IMG/VR virus record: IMGVR_UViG_3300049216_000621 | Coordinates: 1-39,861 of that record | Source of the DNA: a virus | Length of the DNA: 39,861 bases | Reading direction: 5' to 3' (one strand) | Shown: piece by piece, positions 32,076 through 39,062 of the stretch | How positions within the stretch are numbered: the stretch's first letter is position 1 | Layout of the letters: the number at the start of each line of letters is the position of its first letter | Position numbers and translations under genes: made by a program | The notes under the pieces: generated by a model | Database searches by the model: none | Seen by the model: the letters and a program-made list of their open reading frames with translations, nothing else | What the model was told of the DNA's origin: nothing

Positions 32076-32161
32076 GCGCTTCCACCTTTCTCCTGCGCGG
32101 ACTCGTCGCGGTTCTCGCGACCGTCCTCGTGGCCTTCGCCCTCACCTACCTCTTCCCATGA
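32072..32161 (+). CDS. 29-residue membrane peptide
   Basis: ATG 32072 overlaps the zinc-ribbon gene's TGA, and its TGA overlaps the next ATG at 32158. The peptide is MSASTFLLRGLVAVLATVLV followed by AFALTYLFP, a single hydrophobic helix. Overlap at both ends in a strictly coupled chain is the evidence for translation. Function is unknown. Confidence 0.5.
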   Translation: MSASTFLLRGLVAVLATVLVAFALTYLFP

Positions 32162-32361
32162 CCATCGAAGTCACCCCATCCGAAGCCAAGTTCATCCGCG
32201 ATTCACTCTGCATGCGCGCCCGCCTGATCGAGAGCGTTCTGCCTGATTCCGCCAGCGTCGAGGAGCGCACGCAGCTCGAAGGCCATCTCCTGCTCGGCGC
32301 GGACCTCACCACGCGCCTCAACCTCATCCTGCGCATCGCCACCACGGAGATTGCCTCGTGA
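32158..32361 (+). CDS. 67-residue small helical protein, unknown
   Basis: From ATG 32158 the peptide runs MTIEVTPSEAKFIRDSLCMR, ARLIESVLPDSASVEERTQL and EGHLLLGADLTTRLNLILRI. It is a short helical protein with no recognised family, whose end overlaps the helicase GTG (32358-32361). The chain of small genes between ATPase and helicase is typical of early phage DNA metabolism regions. Confidence 0.6.
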   Translation: MTIEVTPSEAKFIRDSLCMRARLIESVLPDSASVEERTQLEGHLLLGADLTTRLNLILRIATTEIAS

Positions 32362-33794
32362 TCATGCCCGCAACCAAGACCAAGCGCCGCGCCGCAGAGG
32401 CGCTTTCTCCGCAGGTGCTTTACAGCGCCGAAGCGGAGAAAGCCGTCCTCGGTTGCATGATGGCGCAGCCCGCCGAGGTCATCGACGAAGCCGCCATGTC
32501 GCTCGTCAAGGAGGACTTCTTCGTCCCCGCTCATCAGGAAATTTACGCCGCCCTGCGCGAGATGCACAACGCGCAGACGGCCATCGATGTCATGACCATG
32601 CATCAGCACCTCACCGACCGGAAGCTCGATCAATCGGTCGGATCGCCCGGCATTCTCGGCGAGCTGCTCGTCGGCTTCGCCACGCACCTCAACGTCGGCT
32701 CCTACATCCGCATCGTGAAGGACAAGAGCCTGCTTCGCGCCCTGCAACTCGTCTGCTCGACCATCGTCACCGACATCGCCGACATGCCCGACTCGGTCCC
32801 CTCCGTCCTCGACCGCGCCGAGACCGCCATCTTCCTGGTCACCAATCAGGGCCTCACGCAAACGACCGTTTCCGCGCGCGAGGAGATCGACCGCGCCCTC
32901 GGCGTCATCGAGGCGTTCCGGGGCCGCAAGGGCCACTTGCAGGGAATCCCCACCGGCTTCCACAAGCTCGACGAACTCACCGCAGGCTGGAAGCCCGGCG
33001 AGATGATCGTGCTCGCCGCCCGGCCCGGCCAGGGCAAGACCGCGCTCGCGCTCACCTTCGCGCGTCACGCCCTCGATGGCCGCTACGACGAAGCCTCCGA
33101 CGCCTGGATCAAGCCCGGCTATCCGGTTGGCATGTTCTCGCTCGAAATGACCAACGAGCAACTGATGCTGCGCCTCCTCGCCTCGTTTTCCGGGACGAGC
33201 CTGCAACGCATCCGCTCCGGCGAACTCGATGACCAGGGCATGGAACTGCTGCGCGCCCGAGCCGGGCAGATGAAGGAATGGCCGCTGTACCTCGACGATT
33301 CGTCGTTTCTATCCATCAACCAGCTCCGGGGCAAAGCGCGTCGCATGAAGGACCGCCACCAGATCGAGCTGCTCATCATCGACTATCTCCAGCTCCTCCG
33401 CTCCGAATCCGAGCAGGCCAAGGACAACCGGCAAAACGAGGTCGCCGAAATTTCGCGCGGCATCAAGGCCCTCGCGAAAGAACTCTCCATCCCCATCATC
33501 ATCCTCGCCCAGCTCAACCGGCGCAGCGAGGAGGCCAAGGCCGAGCCCGCGCTGCACAACCTGCGCGAGTCGGGTGCCATCGAGCAGGACGCCGACGTCG
33601 TCATGCTCTTGCACCGGCCCGATCAAGAGAAGGACCAGGACGGCAACGAGCGCCAGAGCAGCCCCATCTGGCCCTACGTCCTGAATATCGCCAAGCAGCG
33701 CAACGGCCCCACCGACCGGCTCGATATTGTTTTCAACGCCCCATACACGCGATTCGACGATCCGATCCGCCACGAGACCCGGAGGAACGAATGA
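32358..33794 (+). CDS. DnaB-type replicative helicase
   Basis: A 478-residue DnaB-family helicase. GTG 32358 overlaps the upstream TGA; ATG 32364 is an alternative start. The N-terminal domain (SAEAEKAVLGCMMAQPAEVI) is followed by the RecA-type motor: Walker A ARPGQGKTALAL near 219-229, MFSLEMTNEQLMLRLLAS, Walker B LLIIDYLQLL near 338, LAQLNRRSEE near 385, and 'DADVVMLLHRPD' near the C-terminus. It is expected to unwind DNA 5' to 3' ahead of the replication fork. Mu itself has no helicase gene and uses the host's, so this phage brings its own. The stop overlaps the next ATG. Confidence 0.9.
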   Translation: MIMPATKTKRRAAEALSPQVLYSAEAEKAVLGCMMAQPAEVIDEAAMSLVKEDFFVPAHQEIYAALREMHNAQTAIDVMTMHQHLTDRKLDQSVGSPGILGELLVGFATHLNVGSYIRIVKDKSLLRALQLVCSTIVTDIADMPDSVPSVLDRAETAIFLVTNQGLTQTTVSAREEIDRALGVIEAFRGRKGHLQGIPTGFHKLDELTAGWKPGEMIVLAARPGQGKTALALTFARHALDGRYDEASDAWIKPGYPVGMFSLEMTNEQLMLRLLASFSGTSLQRIRSGELDDQGMELLRARAGQMKEWPLYLDDSSFLSINQLRGKARRMKDRHQIELLIIDYLQLLRSESEQAKDNRQNEVAEISRGIKALAKELSIPIIILAQLNRRSEEAKAEPALHNLRESGAIEQDADVVMLLHRPDQEKDQDGNERQSSPIWPYVLNIAKQRNGPTDRLDIVFNAPYTRFDDPIRHETRRNE

Positions 33795-34354
33795 GCCCCG
33801 CCCAGGACAAAGGCTACTGGCGTCGCTGGTCCGCCGTCGTGCGCGCTCACGGCCTCAATCGTCTCCCAAAGACCGAACAGGACGAAGAGCGCCACCAGAT
33901 CACCCTGGAAGCGACCAAGGGCCGGACCTCCTCGCACAAAGACGTGACCGACAACAAGGAAATCACCCGGCTCTTCCGCATCCTCGAATACCGCGCGCAG
34001 CCCGACAACCTCAACGCCGCCATTCCCGTCGCCAATCCCGAGAACGAAGCCGAGGCCGACGAGCAGCGTCGTTGCGTCGTTGCCCTTTCAAAGAAGGGCC
34101 TCCCCACCGATGAAATCGCCCGCATCGCCGCGCCGCTTTGCCGCCGTCACCGTGTCGGCGACTGGACTCTCCTGCCATCGAAAGTCCTCCACGAGATGAT
34201 GCACTGGAAACAATTCCAGCCCGCAGAAATCGCGCGTCGTCGCCACCTCAGCGCTCTCCCGCTCCAACAGACCGGCAACGACGCCTTCACTTATTACCTT
34301 CGTCCGCCACCCCCAACCCCCAAGCCAGTGCATGCACGCATCCACACCTACTAA
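33791..34354 (+). CDS. Unknown early protein after the helicase
   Basis: The 187-residue product from ATG 33791 (ATGA with the helicase stop) begins MSPAQDKGYWRRWSAVVRAH and has 'DVTDNKEITRLFRILEYRAQ' followed by PDNLNAAIPVANPENEAEAD. The later 'LPSKVLHEMMHWKQFQPAEI' segment is helical. The layout recalls GemA/gp16-like early proteins of Mu-type phages, small helical DNA-associated regulators. Position after the helicase could also suit a helicase-loading partner. I cannot decide between these. Confidence 0.55.
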   Translation: MSPAQDKGYWRRWSAVVRAHGLNRLPKTEQDEERHQITLEATKGRTSSHKDVTDNKEITRLFRILEYRAQPDNLNAAIPVANPENEAEADEQRRCVVALSKKGLPTDEIARIAAPLCRRHRVGDWTLLPSKVLHEMMHWKQFQPAEIARRRHLSALPLQQTGNDAFTYYLRPPPPTPKPVHARIHTY

Positions 34355-34355
34355 A

Positions 34356-35537
34356 ATGATAACCAAACTCACCCCCTCTCAGGAAAAGGACATGGTCAAT
34401 GTCCGCGATAATTGGCTGAAAATCGGTCGCAGTTGCGAGCCGCTTAATCGACCCGCCGCTACCGAATCCATCCGCAAAATGTATGAGGCCATCGGAGAAA
34501 AGCGACCGACCGTTCTTTTCTTTTCTTCGCCCTTAATGTGCATCCTCGCTTATGGCGTCCTGCGAAGCAGGACGCCGTTAAAATTTGAGTCGCTCGGGGA
34601 CCAGCTCAGGGACCAGCTCAGGGACCAGCTCGGGGACCAGCTCTGGGACCAGCTCAGGGACCAGCTCAGGGGCCAGCTCTGGGACCAGCTCGGGGGCCAG
34701 CTCTGGGACCAGCTCAGGGACCAGCTCTGGGACCAGCTCTGGGACCAGCTCAGGGACCAGCTCTGGGACCAGCTCTGGGACCAGCTCGGGGGCCAGCTCA
34801 GGGGCCAGCTCTGGGACCAGCTCGGGGGCCAGCTCGGGGGCCAGCTCTGGGACCAGCTCGGGGGCCAGCTCAGGGACCAGCTCGGGGGCCAGCTCAGGGA
34901 CCAGCTCAGAAATTATTTTTCAGGCGCACATGAGTGCGCCTGGGAGGTCTTCTATCATTTCGGAGAACGAATCGGAGCAAAATATCCTCCTAAATTGTCT
35001 CGAAAGCTGGGCCTTTGGATCGAGCAATCGAAGCAATGCTATTGGTGGTTTCCGTACAAGGGCATCGCTCTGGCCTCTGAGCGGCCCTCACAACAGCACC
35101 TCGACGAACGCGGTCGGCTCCATTCATTCAGCGAGAAGGCCATCAGATTTTCCGATGACTGGGGATTCTATTTTTCTCATGGCGTAGCCATGGAGGAATG
35201 GATGATCACGACTCATCCTTCCAAGCTTGACGCCAAGAAGGTACTCAGCGTTCCGAATGTGGACCAGCGCCGAGAGCTGATTCGCCGCATCGGCATCGAA
35301 CAGCTCGTCGATCACCTTCCCCACAAGGTGCTCGATAAACAGGACGAATATGAGTTGCTGGCCATCGATCTCTCTCCAGAACTCAAGCGCTGCCGCTACC
35401 TCAAGATGAAAAATCCCAGCATTGGCCTGTGGCATTTGGAAGGCGTCAGCAACGACTGCCAGACCGTTCAGCACGCTCTTAATTGGCGCAGATACAAGGA
35501 GATCAACCGCGCCTGGAAACCCTGTCAGCTCACCTAA
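34356..35537 (+). CDS. DUF6745 protein with a 26-unit tetrapeptide repeat
   Basis: I start at ATG 34356, one base after the previous stop; ATG 34332 is in frame but overlaps it. The 393-residue product matches DUF6745. The N-terminus has LTPSQEKDMVNVRDNWLKIG and TESIRKMYEAIGEKRPTVLF. A middle run of 26 units of (D/G)QL(R/W/G) follows (34599-34910). The C-terminus has 'YWWFPYKGIALASERPSQQH', 'LDERGRLHS', GVAMEEWMITTHPS and 'GLWHLEGVSNDCQTVQHALN', the recurring family features. DUF6745 has no known function. The repeat is expected to form a helical or amphipathic coil. The gene is in the plus chain but not overlapped by the next gene. Confidence 0.75.
   Translation: MITKLTPSQEKDMVNVRDNWLKIGRSCEPLNRPAATESIRKMYEAIGEKRPTVLFFSSPLMCILAYGVLRSRTPLKFESLGDQLRDQLRDQLGDQLWDQLRDQLRGQLWDQLGGQLWDQLRDQLWDQLWDQLRDQLWDQLWDQLGGQLRGQLWDQLGGQLGGQLWDQLGGQLRDQLGGQLRDQLRNYFSGAHECAWEVFYHFGERIGAKYPPKLSRKLGLWIEQSKQCYWWFPYKGIALASERPSQQHLDERGRLHSFSEKAIRFSDDWGFYFSHGVAMEEWMITTHPSKLDAKKVLSVPNVDQRRELIRRIGIEQLVDHLPHKVLDKQDEYELLAIDLSPELKRCRYLKMKNPSIGLWHLEGVSNDCQTVQHALNWRRYKEINRAWKPCQLT
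34554..34576. repeat. Perfect hairpin upstream of the repeat array
   Basis: Arms GGCGTCCTGC and GCAGGACGCC are exact complements around GAA. It lies in frame in the DUF6745 gene, 22 bases before the first 12-bp unit. In RNA this would be a very stable 10-bp stem with a GAA loop. Confidence 0.75.
34599..34910 (+). repeat. Tandem array of 26 units of 12 bp
   Basis: Unit: G-(A/G)-C CAG CTC (A/T/G)-GG; all units are the same except at base 2 (A or G, giving Asp or Gly) and base 10 (A, T or G, giving Arg, Trp or Gly), apart from the final A in the last unit. It encodes (D/G)QL(R/W/G) 26 times without a break. The same DNA is open in other frames (SG(T/A)S in the +1 frame). Variation in only two of twelve positions suggests copying by slippage or recombination under coding constraint, not simple decay. 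Confidence 0.95.
34921..34942. repeat. Perfect hairpin downstream of the repeat array
   Basis: Arms CAGGCGCAC and GTGCGCCTG are exact complements around ATGA. It begins 10 bases after the last unit, still in the coding frame. With the hairpin at 34554-34576 it brackets the array. Confidence 0.75.
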
Positions 35538-35563
35538 AACCAACCCCTAAAGGAAACATCGGT

Positions 35564-35902
35564 ATGAAACAAATCCACATCCAACAAGGCGACGTTGCCC
35601 TCGAGCGCATCGCCAAGCTCCCGCCCGGCCTTAAGCCGGTGAAGCCCGATCCGCGCGGCATCGTCCTCGCAGAGGGCGAACACACTGGCCACCACCACCG
35701 CATCGAACGAAAGTTCGTCCCCCTGGTGGAATTACTCGAAGGCGAGGATGGTCGCCGCTTCCTGGTCAACAATAGCAAGAAGGCCGTGGAGGTCATCCAC
35801 GAGGAGCATAAGCCCATCACCGTCGATCCCGGCATCTACGAGGTCGGCAACATTCACGAGGTGGACCACCTCGCCGGCCTGGAGCGCAAGGTCATCGACT
35901 AA
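35564..35902 (+). CDS. Small protein often found beside DUF6745 genes
   Basis: From ATG 35564, preceded by AAAGGAAA, the 112-residue protein runs MKQIHIQQGDVALERIAKLP, 'RGIVLAEGEHTGHHHRIERK' and 'NSKKAVEVIHEEHKPITVDP'. Two features recur: the 'QGDV' strand start and the 'GE.TGH.H.I' motif. I recall similar short proteins adjacent to DUF6745 genes in other genomes. The clustered His (GHHHRIE, HEEHK) could bind metal. Role unknown; a functional link with the repeat protein is suggested by adjacency. Confidence 0.65.
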   Translation: MKQIHIQQGDVALERIAKLPPGLKPVKPDPRGIVLAEGEHTGHHHRIERKFVPLVELLEGEDGRRFLVNNSKKAVEVIHEEHKPITVDPGIYEVGNIHEVDHLAGLERKVID

Positions 35903-35937
35903 CACTCTGCGAAGGTCCGACCCCTTCCATTGTCGCT

Positions 35938-36393
35938 ATGAAAATTTTAGCCTTCCTTCAAAACCAGTGGGTCAACGAACCTGAGCGCGTCCGCGCCTCA
36001 ATTGAAAAATACGGCGAGAAATATCGCCGTCGCTTTATCGCCTTTGCCCTTTTTTCCGGTTGTTCCACCGGTCGCAGGCTGCGCTCTTCCTTCGGCGATC
36101 TGTGTGATCAGATCATCTGGGAAGAGGCTTCTCCCAAAATTGGTGGCCACTCATCCTCCTTTTTCGTCCCTGATAAAAATCACATTTCCCAGCGGATCGA
36201 CGAGGAATCTCCCGATGTGATTCTGGCTTTCGGCGCTGCTGCCTGCGCCGCCGTTCAGAAGACCCTTTCCAAACGCCTCGACGGACCCTGCATCGAATTT
36301 ATCCAGCTCCCGCATCCCGTCGCCAGACACACCGGCCTGATGGAGTTGTTGAAGAAAACTGGCGCTTATTTGCGCGCACGGAATCAGTTATGA
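35938..36393 (+). CDS. Uracil-DNA glycosylase superfamily-like protein
   Basis: A 151-residue protein with a Rossmann-like layout: MKILAFLQNQWV at the start, a central 'GCSTGRRLRSSFGDLCDQII' helix, 'SPDVILAFGAAACAAVQKTL' (strand-helix) and 'EFIQLPHPVARHTGLMELLK'. The 'kILafg' and 'HP.aR' elements fit small UDG-superfamily proteins found in phages. They excise or bind abnormal bases, but the catalytic motif A (GQDPYH-like) is not evident, so it may bind without cutting. It begins 35 bases after the previous gene and overlaps the next ATG. Confidence 0.5.
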   Translation: MKILAFLQNQWVNEPERVRASIEKYGEKYRRRFIAFALFSGCSTGRRLRSSFGDLCDQIIWEEASPKIGGHSSSFFVPDKNHISQRIDEESPDVILAFGAAACAAVQKTLSKRLDGPCIEFIQLPHPVARHTGLMELLKKTGAYLRARNQL

Positions 36394-36731
36394 CCACCGC
36401 GCCCGAGATCGAACGCTACCTACTCGCCCAGGACCGCTGGGTGAGTAGCGCCGATCTCTGCGCGCGCTTCGACATCGACGAGCGCGAACTCCGCTGCATC
36501 GGCCATGAGCCCGGCCTCATCAGCGCCTACGCCATCAGCCACACCCGCAAGGGCTATCGCCACGTCCGCAACGCCACCACCATCGAGTGGCTCGCCTTCA
36601 AGTTCGCCATCCTGCGCCACGCCATCTCCGAAATCCGCCGCGTTCGCCGCCTCGCCAAAGTCCGCCACAACGTCCTCAACCCCACCATCCCCCTCTCCGA
36701 AGCCGACAACGGCCAAGGCATCCTACTGTGA
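36390..36731 (+). CDS. Winged-helix-like small protein
   Basis: A 113-residue protein whose ATG overlaps the previous stop. PEIERYLLAQDRWVSSADLC followed by ARFDIDERELRCIGHEPGLI reads as a helix-turn-helix/winged-helix, and 'AISHTRKGYRHVRNATTIEW' as the wing. A basic C-terminal helix (ILRHAISEIRRVRRLAKVRH) follows. It may bind DNA and regulate or help the modification genes beside it. Stop overlaps the methyltransferase GTG. Confidence 0.6.
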   Translation: MTTAPEIERYLLAQDRWVSSADLCARFDIDERELRCIGHEPGLISAYAISHTRKGYRHVRNATTIEWLAFKFAILRHAISEIRRVRRLAKVRHNVLNPTIPLSEADNGQGILL

Positions 36732-37597
36732 ACAATGAGCTCAAAACGATTGGTTCTATCTGCACCGGAATCGCTGGCTGGGACATCGCCTTCGAGGAGG
36801 CTGGCTGGATCACGAGCTGGCAAATCGAACTCGATGACGTCAACCGGGCTGTCCTTGCCGATAGATTTCCTCGGGCCCGCCAATTCAAAAACGCCAGAGA
36901 TTGGCGATCACATCGATTGCCCAAGGTTCGTGCTATCGCGTTCAGCAGCCCGTGTCAGAACCTCTCGATCATGGCGAACTTTGTCAAAGATCAGTCGCAA
37001 CGTGGCCTTACGGGAGGCAAGTCATGCCTTTTCTTCGAGTGTATGGAAATCGTCGGAGCTCTGGGCCCGGAGTTCGTCGTGTTCGAGAACGTACCAAACT
37101 TGCTCCATTCCAATGGTGGCCGAGACCTTCAAGCGGTTGTCGAGTCATTCGCCGAACGCGGTTACATGGGATCAGCGCGAGTGCTCAATTCATCGGCTTT
37201 CGGAGTGCCCCAAAACCGTCGTCGGCTTCTCCTGGTCGCACGTCTTGGACAACAACCCCCAGCTGAGTTCATGGCTGACGCTGGGCCAATGGAAGCGTTA
37301 CCTGCTTCGCTTGGGTCGAGCCGGATCGCAGAACACGAGGGCGCTTGGGCTGGGTATACTCTTACGGCTCCAAACAAGCTCAACTCCTGTAATTCCCGGA
37401 TCAATATTGGCAGTGAACTTCTCGTTGCTGAGGAAGGAGGATGGCATCAGATGGCTGAGCGGTCCCGAGCGGCTGAGATACATGGGTTTCCCAGGGGATT
37501 GGATGTCACCAACACTGAAGAGGCTTATGCCGCAGGAAACGCCATGCCCCCCCCTATGGCAAGATGGCTGGCTGAAATTATAAACCGGGCCCTATGA
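36728..37597 (+). CDS. C5 cytosine DNA methyltransferase
   Basis: Starts at GTG 36728 (289 residues). The motifs appear in order: I (IGSICTGIAGWDIAFEEAG), IV (AFSSPCQNLSI, catalytic Cys75), VI (EFVVFENVPNL, Glu119-Asn-Val), VIII (AFGVPQNRRRLLLVAR) and X (AYAAGNAMPPPMARWLAEII). It transfers a methyl from S-adenosylmethionine to C5 of cytosine in double-stranded DNA. The variable region between VIII and X is short, so the target is likely simple. No restriction enzyme is beside it, which suits an orphan phage methylase protecting DNA or marking for packaging or regulation. Confidence 0.88.
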   Translation: MNNELKTIGSICTGIAGWDIAFEEAGWITSWQIELDDVNRAVLADRFPRARQFKNARDWRSHRLPKVRAIAFSSPCQNLSIMANFVKDQSQRGLTGGKSCLFFECMEIVGALGPEFVVFENVPNLLHSNGGRDLQAVVESFAERGYMGSARVLNSSAFGVPQNRRRLLLVARLGQQPPAEFMADAGPMEALPASLGSSRIAEHEGAWAGYTLTAPNKLNSCNSRINIGSELLVAEEGGWHQMAERSRAAEIHGFPRGLDVTNTEEAYAAGNAMPPPMARWLAEIINRAL

Positions 37598-38409
37598 AAG
37601 CAGTCCCTCAGTCCTTCGACTTCGGTCACAATCCGCTCCGGCCCGATTTCGTCGTCAAGACCTCGTACGGAAACGACTCGATTGCCTTGATCCAGTGGCT
37701 TCACGAATACGATCTTAAACACTCACTTGGCCGGGTCGTCTGCCTCTTCAATGATACCGGTTGGGCTGCTGACTGGTGGATGAAGCGCGTCGATAATGCC
37801 GAGGAGAATCTCGTCAAAAAATACGGTTTCATCCCATCCCGGACAAGCTGCATTGGGATGCGAAAACTGATAGTCCAAAAGAATGCGTGGCCGAACATGC
37901 TTGCCCGCTTCTGTACCGAGGAGTTGAAGATCGTTCCTACCCATAATTGGCTCATCGTTCATGATGTTGAGGGGCTGGCGGAGATGGTCTGCGGGGTTCG
38001 ACGCGAGGAAAGCCAGGATCGCGCTGCGTGGCCCGAGTATGTTCCAGCATCGGATAAAAATGAGGGGCGTGCTGAGTGGTCGCCAATGGTCGAGGTTAAG
38101 AAAGTAGAACGTGACGCACTGGTCCTACGAGCGGGCTTTCAAGTACTGCCCCATCGTTCGAGGGAATGCCGGTGTGTGCTCGCCAACTCAACAGACCTGA
38201 AGACATGGACCGAAGGGGATATTAAGGACATCGAAGAGCAGGAAGCGATCCTTGGGCAGAGGCAGAGGCAGACAAATAATTTTATGTTTCGACCGAATGA
38301 CAAGAGAGGAAGACCGCATGGCATTCGCGCCGTCGTCGCGTGGGCCCATGGCGTTAAAACCAAGGAACCAGCCCGGAGCGGTTGCGATGGCGGCTATTGC
38401 GTGTCGTGA
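37594..38409 (+). CDS. PAPS reductase-like PP-loop ATPase
   Basis: A 271-residue adenine nucleotide alpha hydrolase. The PP-loop is SYGNDS at 24-29 (S-x-G-x-D-S), a Rossmann core follows (GRVVCLFNDTGWAADWWMKR), and 'MLARFCTEELKIVPTHNWLI' with Cys107 is the CTxxLKxxP-like element of PAPS reductases. A Cys cluster near the end (RECRCVLAN; CDGGYCVS) could bind metal. Such proteins in phages and restriction systems make or use sulfur or nucleotide activation in DNA or tRNA modification. Overlap with methyltransferase stop and the next GTG places it in the same unit. Confidence 0.7.
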   Translation: MKAVPQSFDFGHNPLRPDFVVKTSYGNDSIALIQWLHEYDLKHSLGRVVCLFNDTGWAADWWMKRVDNAEENLVKKYGFIPSRTSCIGMRKLIVQKNAWPNMLARFCTEELKIVPTHNWLIVHDVEGLAEMVCGVRREESQDRAAWPEYVPASDKNEGRAEWSPMVEVKKVERDALVLRAGFQVLPHRSRECRCVLANSTDLKTWTEGDIKDIEEQEAILGQRQRQTNNFMFRPNDKRGRPHGIRAVVAWAHGVKTKEPARSGCDGGYCVS

Positions 38410-38960
38410 AAACTCCAGCCTCCATCGTCACTGTCCTGTTACAGCGGGCCCGCCGTGATCTATACGCCTCGCTGCCAGACCGCGCCTGGTTCACCCAGCA
38501 AGCCCGCGTTAAAGCCGCCCTCACACTGCCAGCCAAGTTCCTCGAGGACCGCAAGGTCGAAATCCCCGCTGAGCGCTACCAAGCCATCGTGGAGAGCATC
38601 CTCGACAGAATCAAGGGCCATGGCCGCAAGGACCTCGGCGCGTACCCCTGCGCCTATCTCCATTCCTGCGTCGAAAGCCACCTCCGCCATCACGGCGACG
38701 AGTATTACGAACAGGGCAAAGGCATCCGCAACCGCGTCCGCCTCTTCATGTCAGCCGTAGACAAAGGCCGCGTCGGCGCTGACTCCACCATTCCCGTCCT
38801 CGCCGCCGTCCACACCGCCACCGTCGCCGCCCTCCAAGTCGGTCGCCGCAAAGCCAAAAGCACCGCCCCTGCACCCGCCATGCAACCCGATTTATTCGGC
38901 GATGCACGCCGGGCTCAAAATGCTAAAAGTGATGCCAACTTGCCCAAACGAGCCAGTTAA
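38406..38960 (+). CDS. Unknown protein with C-terminal clamp-binding-type motif
   Basis: Starts at GTG 38406 (GTGA overlap). The 184-residue protein is helical, with MKTPASIVTVLLQRARRDLY, AERYQAIVESILDRIKGHGR, a basic stretch with YPCAYLHSCVESHLRHHGDE, and a linker. Near the C-terminus it has MQPDLFGD (Gln160-Phe164). Q-x-(D/S)-L-F is the beta sliding clamp-binding pattern, and the motif lies in a disordered tail, its usual place. The last gene of the plus chain, it may act at replication forks or tie the modification module to the clamp. The body family is unrecognised. Confidence 0.6.
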   Translation: MKTPASIVTVLLQRARRDLYASLPDRAWFTQQARVKAALTLPAKFLEDRKVEIPAERYQAIVESILDRIKGHGRKDLGAYPCAYLHSCVESHLRHHGDEYYEQGKGIRNRVRLFMSAVDKGRVGADSTIPVLAAVHTATVAALQVGRRKAKSTAPAPAMQPDLFGDARRAQNAKSDANLPKRAS

Positions 38961-39062
38961 ATGCTAAAACCTCGATTCTCCTCCCGAGGCAGCGGCAAAT
39001 CCCGTAAGTGTTTGATTTACGGGCTATTCCCGGCTAATCCGGCTTAATCCGGGATTGCTAAA
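38918..39062. repeat. Short direct repeats near the right boundary, possible transposase sites
   Basis: AAATGCTAAAA occurs at 38918-38928 and 38959-38969, and a degenerate copy (ATTGCTAAAT) at 39053-39062. As I recall, the Mu end-binding consensus has AARYRCGAAAR in its right half; these copies match 10 of 11 positions. Positions just past the last phage gene make them candidates for the right-end sites of the element, or they may be chance. Confidence 0.3.

Noticed and set aside
34599-34910. CRISPR array
   Set aside because: 12-bp units are contiguous, in frame and without spacers; no cas genes.
34599-34910. Chi-like recombination hot spots on the minus strand (GCTGGTCC vs GCTGGTGG)
   Set aside because: Similarity follows from the coding repeat and the host Chi is unknown.
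34599-34942. Diversity-generating retroelement target
   Set aside because: The hairpin and targeted variability recall it, but no reverse transcriptase, template repeat or A-specific pattern (A, G and T all occur) is present.
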